DNA of 64,000 bases. It comes from Tetrapyrgos nigripes. Its lineage: Eukaryota; Basidiomycota; Agaricomycetes; Agaricales; Campanellaceae. The translations under genes and the position numbers were made by a program. The notes beneath the pieces were generated by a model that worked only from the letters and a program-made list of their open reading frames with translations, ran no database searches and was not told the DNA's origin. Position 1 is the first letter of the stretch. Each line of letters opens with the position of its first letter. Below are positions 59,479 through 64,000 of the stretch, in pieces. The stretch covers positions 45,592 through 109,591 of the forward strand of contig JAACJM010000265.1 of the NCBI GenBank assembly GCA_013368315.1, given 5' to 3'.

Positions 59479-60341
59479 GGCGCCTAATAAACACAGTGAC
59501 TCTCGAAATCCACAACTTTGCTCCCGATGAGGGCATCCCCGATTATGCTATTCTATCTCATAGATGGACTGGAGGAGAAATTGGTTATCAGGATTATGTT
59601 GGAATAGAGGATAAGTTCTGGCCCCCGTACTCACTTGCCGTTAATGGTATGCTTCCAGGATACATTAAAATAGTTCATGCTTGCCGGCGAGCCCGCATGG
59701 ATGGTTTCTGTTGGATCTGGATCGATACGTGCTGCATCAAACAAAACGACCGCGAAGATCTTTCGAGGAATATCAAATCGATGCATGCCTACTATGGCAA
59801 TAGTCGCATTTGCTACGCATATCTGCTCGATGTTGCAGAGAATAACGGACGAGATGGAGGAGGAAGGCGTTCTACCCACCAGCTAGAAGACAGTGAATGG
59901 TTTAGTCGGGGTTGGACATTACAAGAGTTGCTGGCACCAAGAGAAGTCATTTTTGTCGATAGGGATTGGAATCAAATAGGACTCAGGAACGACCTTGCGG
60001 AGATGCTATCCACAATTACACTTATTCCAGCGGCGGTGATCAGGGGGACGGTTTCTCTACAATCTGTAGGGCTAATCAAAAGGCTTTGTTGGTCTAACAA
60101 TCGACGAACGGCTAAGCCAGAGGATATGGCTTATTGTCTTTTGGGGATCCTGGGTGTGGCCATTGAGCCGATATATGGGGAAGGTGTCGAACGTGCCTTT
60201 GAAAGAATACGAATAGCGTTGATTGACAAGTACCCTGGGAGTAGGAGGGAGCTAGAGCGGATGAACCTTTACACTATGATTCCCGTATGGTCTTATTACT
60301 CGAGAATGCTTGTAGACGAGATGGATTTTGACTTGCGATGA
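59479..60341 (+). CDS. HET-domain protein (heterokaryon incompatibility type)
   Basis: The frame from 59479 reads RLINTVTLEIHNF, then the HET motifs: YAILSHRWTGGEIGYQD, GYIKIVHACRRARMDGFCWI, WIDTCCIKQND, NIKSMHAYYGNSRICYAYL, EWFSRGWTLQELLAPREVIF, and the later MAYCLLGILGVAIEPIYGEG. It ends at 60341, about 40 residues after the domain, so there is no long C-terminal partner domain. HET proteins in fungi trigger cell death or growth arrest upon non-self recognition. No ATG is present at the usual start (AGG stands before CGC CTA ATA AAC); the frame is open upstream to about 59264, after a possible splice acceptor, so an upstream exon may supply the start. Otherwise it is a start-codon mutant. 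Confidence 0.8.
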
Positions 60342-60937
60342 TTATATCGTTTCGTTCCGGACTCGAGTTGGACTGAAGGCGCTTCAAGATGCTATTCCCG
60401 ATTCCGGGAAGTAAGTAGTAGGTGCTGAAAGGGAGAAAACAGCAAGAGTAAACGAGTCTGGAAGTGATCAAGGACCTGATGAAAGTAGGTATAGGATTAG
60501 AGACGGGCGATATTAGGCCTGCAGACGAGGTGCGTGTCGAAGTGGTCGTTAGTCTCCTTTATACGGCAACTCAGAGAAGAATTGGGGAACCCTGAGAGAT
60601 TGCCCTGAAGGACGAGCTGGAGACGCTCTAGGCGAGACAAAAGTCGGTGAATATTTCCAAATTAGGCCGAGCTACTGATTCAATTGTAATGATCTCGAGA
60701 CAGCTCGACGCGGCATAATAGTATCAGTTATGAAGTTGATCTGTCAGTGTTTTCGCGCTCTCCCGAATGGTAACTCGCGACGGCAGCGCCACGAAAAAGT
60801 TGTCCCCGGGGGGCGGGGGCAAGCGCAGTTCTATAAAACAGGGATGATTGTCACTAATCATTCCTAAAACAAAAAGTACTAGTAGGTATACTTATCCGAT
60901 TCATCTCAGCCCAGGATCTGAGATGTGCGCACTCGCA
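60342..60937. other. Spacer between HET gene and kinase K4
   Basis: No gene recognised. A TATA-like ctataaaac at about 60831 on the plus strand and a G-rich run (60808-60819) have no assigned role. Confidence 0.4.
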
Positions 60938-62275
60938 TCAAGTCTGAAAGCTGTTGAGCCTGTTCACCACTCTTGCCGAGGATGGCCTTTGCTTAGATTG
61001 GTCTGACAAACACTCCTGCAACAAACCCCAAATATTGTCCCAATCCTTTCCCTGCAACTCATCAGGTCGACGGTGAAGAGAAGATGGTTGGGAAATTCCA
61101 GTCATTAGCTAATGATTTAGAGGTTTAAAACATATATAAAGATGTTTATTCGGAAATGGCTTACCTCGTAAATCAAGGCTCCAAAGGAAAAGATGTCATC
61201 TGTCACATTACTCCCAGTGAAGTCCGTCTCTTTGATCCTATTCACGTTCAGGCCGACGATGTATGATAGTCCAAAATCTCCCAATCGTAGCACCCGCTTG
61301 CTACCAGCAGTGATGAGAATATTTTCCTGTGAAGGTGTTCATAAACTGAAGATACAAAATACGAGAGGTTTGACTGACGCTAGAAAGGTGACCATGTACT
61401 ATAGGTGGTCGATTGGCATGCAAATGTTGCAGGCCTTGAGCGATTCCCTGCATCTGAACGATAATAGTGAGAACATGTATTGGGAGCAGGACAAGTTTGT
61501 CCCACCAGACTGTGAATCTGCGACGGTGTTTTCCTGTCTCGGGATAGCCTTTGAGATTGCCGCCGTCTGCCAGGGGAAAAACCAAGGCCAATTCAATGTC
61601 CTGTGTATCGAAATTGACTGCTGCATAGCAGCCATGAAATGGCATTATGTTTCTGTGTGGGTAGAGCTGTTTCCAAGCCTCGAGCCGTTCAAAAAATTCC
61701 TACAACAGAAGTGAGAACTAGCTAGGCCAGTCAAATAAATAAGCACATAGACGTACATCCAGGTTCTGTGAATTGTAGGTCTGAATCATCAGCTGTTAGT
61801 TGTGCTCTTACGACATAAACGGAGCATCACCTTTTCTAGGAATGATCTATGAAGAAGTTTTACAGCAACCGCCTCCCTATGCCAGAGGGATTCGTGGACC
61901 GTTCCATATGAATCCTTACCAATGTACGCATCATAAGTTAGCTTGGAGTTGATAAAAAGATCGGGATAGTTTCGACTGAAATGCATAATGGTCGTGATCA
62001 TGTACGCCAAGTGGTGACAAGGGTCTGACAGGTCTCCATATTGCTAAGTCGAGAGCATGAGTGTCAGGACGCGGAGCGCTTCCAAGGCTGCAGTAAAACG
62101 AGCTTACATCCAAAATCTTATTGGTGAGATTGTCCACTGCAATGTTGCCGTCGGCGGAGAAGCGGGCGGATCCTGTTCTGAAGAATTCTTCAACTTGATA
62201 CAAAATTGCGTCGTCAATCCTAAAAATGCAGAAGTTGAGGCTCGACATGAACCTATGACTTGAGAACACGTACAT
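60938..62275 (-). CDS. Kinase K4: intact reading frame, catalytic Asp lost (pseudokinase)
   Basis: Seven exons on the minus strand: 62275-62108, 62043-61831, 61792-61757, 61699-61493, 61447-61379, 61326-61165, 61108-60938; 1026 bases, 341 residues, no stop. The N-terminal module (RIDDAILYQVEEFFRTG) is present, then glycine loop IGKDSYGTVHES (second glycine is D), lysine 118 (VAVKLL), DFG 248 (RLGDFGLSY) and DDIFSFGALIYE. The catalytic loop reads IVHGHLSSENIL: the HGD aspartate is H228, from GAC to CAC. The exon holding the glycine loop is 213 bases, as in K1 and K3. The conserved frame and splice sites despite this loss suggest a maintained pseudokinase rather than a wreck. It ends next to the HET gene, which runs towards it. 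Confidence 0.82.
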
Positions 62276-62330
62276 GGCGCTCTGCGTAGGAATGATATCA
62301 CGAAAAGGAATGAGTAAAATCCTCAGAGCC

Positions 62331-62337
62331 TTTATAT
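62331..62337 (-). promoter_or_regulatory. TATA element of kinase K4
   Basis: On the minus strand this reads atataaagg, about 56 bases before the proposed ATG at 62275. It supports the chosen start. Confidence 0.5.
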
Positions 62338-63890
62338 GCGCCGGCGAGAAACATAGCGATGCATTCGTCCATAAAGACCGCAATCCTGTATATGCTCTCC
62401 TATGGAACGTAAAATTGATAGTTCAGTCTTACTTACTTCTGGTTAGTGCTGTCATGTCATGCTAACCCGGGAGGACCCAAGATCTATGCACAGAGTTTGC
62501 CTGTAACGATGCTGTACTATTGCAAGTGGCGGCCAAAGTCAATTTTAGTTCTCGACGCGGAAGCAGTAATTTATCATAGGCCATCCTGGTCGGAGAATGG
62601 CATGGTGAAAACGAGAATTAACATGGCAGAGTCTCAGTCCTGAAAAGTTAAAACGAGAGATCAAGAGTGGGCATGCACGTGAGAGCTTCAGAATTATCGA
62701 GGAATTAAAGAACGTACGGAGACCATCTCCTGGTCGGTACGCGGCACGAATGTTACCATATGCTATAGCATTAAACCGTTTAGGGGATCTCTCAACAAGT
62801 ACACCGAACTTATCGGGCTTCCGAGGATGACAGCAGCCCTGTTGAATGATACAGCCACATGGAGACAGCAAACTGAGACAACACGATGGTGTACGTTACT
62901 AGTATATGTAGCTCACAAATGGTTCCCGACACCTTACGAAAGTTAACGTTATGTAGTATGGGCGGCATCCTTAACAATCATGAAAGATATATCAGAGCAT
63001 ACGTACTAGTAGTGAGCAGCCGAAGAGATATGGGGAGAGTAGGAGGGAATGGTAAGTTGAAGGGTTCGGCAGCTCCGATATGAGCAGTATTGCGATTGGT
63101 GGACCTTCTAGCTTTTGACTGTCGTTCTGGGCCTCAAAGCGTTCAGTACAAGTTCTGTAGCATCAAAGTACCAATAAAAAAGACGAAAAAAATGGTTGAA
63201 GACTCTAAAACCTTGGATTGAGCGACTGTTCTCCAATACAGACTCTACTAGTCATATCACATACTAGAACTTTTCTGACGCGGAGTAGTACCCAATGAGC
63301 GTCCCTCCTCTACCTCGTCAGGTCGATGCAATTCTGCTTCCGCTGTGCCACCTCTAAGATTCCGAGTTTGCTTTAGTTCTCTTCTTTGTCTGTGATCGAG
63401 GATCCCTGAGCTTGTTTTTGAATTATTGATCTTCATTTCTCCGTTGGAACAGTATTCATTTCCTTGGTAACAGGTTTCCGAGAGTATTCAAAAACTCCAT
63501 TACTCATTATCTTCAAGCTTTCCATTGTTCACTCGTGATTCGACATGACCAGCCTGGATCCACAGCTCCGTTCTTTAGCTAGTACTGACCAATGATTCTT
63601 ATGTGGATAGCCTCTTCAGGTCAGATTAAAATAGGTGGTTTCTTATAAACATCAACCGCAGAGACCCAACTGAATGGAAGGAACAATCGGCTTGACGCCG
63701 GCTTCAAAACTTTCAGTTTTGCGCAAGTGATCAAATGCAAGTCACGCACTCTTGACACTTTCTGCACCGCGAAGAATTGACGAAGAACTGAACCACATCA
63801 ACGTGTACAATGCTTGTTCGTTGTTCTATAAATAAATTCTGAGTTTTCGCGCATTGCTGACTTAATCTTTATAGTCCCATTGTTGGAAGT
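62338..63890. other. Intergenic
   Basis: No gene recognised. A minus-strand frame at 62545-62871 (108 residues) has no known domain. A TATA-like tctataaat at 63826 probably serves the next gene. Confidence 0.4.
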
Positions 63891-64000
63891 ATGAGCAGAC
63901 AACCTAAGCCAAAGGAGGAGGATGCAATTCTTTCTGGCCTTACCTGGAGTCATGCGAAGACTGTTCTATCACTAACTGCCAGTGTCGGAAAGCGGGAGGA
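63891..64000 (+). CDS. 5' end of a gene cut by the window edge
   Basis: A TATA element at 63826-63834 is followed 57 bases later by an ATG and an open frame to the end (MSRQPKPKEEDAILSGLTWS..). Too short to identify. The start is supported by the promoter spacing, similar to K3 and K4. Confidence 0.5.
   Translation, partial: MSRQPKPKEEDAILSGLTWSHAKTVLSLTASVGKRE

Noticed and set aside
60274..60471. Short minus-strand frame over the end of the HET gene
   Set aside because: Overlaps the HET coding region and has no domain.

Overview
This is eukaryotic, almost certainly mushroom-forming basidiomycete (Agaricomycete) DNA. The signs are short introns of about 45-65 bases with GT..AG borders, chromodomain Ty3/gypsy elements, a Plavaka (CACTA-like) element, a Helitron whose RepHel protein has basidiomycete motifs, a HET-domain protein, and TKL-like kinases with an HGD catalytic loop. 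There are no operons, ribosome binding sites or bacterial signals.

Layout. 1-3.8 kb: a decayed Ty3/gypsy pol with its 3' LTR. 3.8-6.1 kb: decayed coding sequence I do not recognise. 7.56-12.37 kb: a complete but internally deleted Plavaka/CACTA element (terminal inverted repeats plus a 6-bp target duplication) that carries a multi-exon accessory gene. 12.56-13.05 kb: a solo LTR. 13.9-19.5 kb: a decayed Helitron (RepHel plus an OB-fold-like gene, 3' hairpin and CTAG end). 19.8-21.3 kb: a tandem array of about 150-bp units, then a tRNA-derived SINE candidate. 24.28-32.07 kb: a full-length young gypsy chromovirus with 518-bp LTRs differing at one base. 32.7-34.7 kb: LTR remnants nested around an ankyrin-repeat fragment. 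35.8-39.9 kb: duplicated non-coding DNA, a dispersed repeat, a ubiquitin-hydrolase-like gene and a broken 7TM-like gene. 41.38-44.07 kb: a hAT-type element (8-bp target duplication) with a second inverted-repeat element nested in it (9-bp target duplication). 44.35-45.11 kb: a further inverted-repeat element.

From 48.4 kb the character changes. Three intact, intron-rich paralogous kinases (here K1, K2, K3) lie at 48.4-54.3 kb. A fourth, K4 (60.9-62.3 kb), has lost the catalytic aspartate (HGD to HGH), and a HET-domain gene lies beside it at 59.5-60.3 kb. An orphan kinase exon at 45.6 kb marks a further lost copy. A new gene begins at 63891 and runs off the window.

The main biological interest is this local expansion of kinase, pseudokinase and HET genes in a transposon-rich region. 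All four kinases share a private N-terminal exon, phase-0 introns, and one member has a C-terminal membrane anchor. The setting resembles lineage-specific, fast-evolving recognition or signalling loci, but that function is inference. The second theme is transposon decay: in-frame TGA stops sit where the two gypsy elements' relatives have arginine, as expected from CGA to TGA change at CpG sites. Exon coordinates were read by eye from splice signals and reading frame; no database search was possible.
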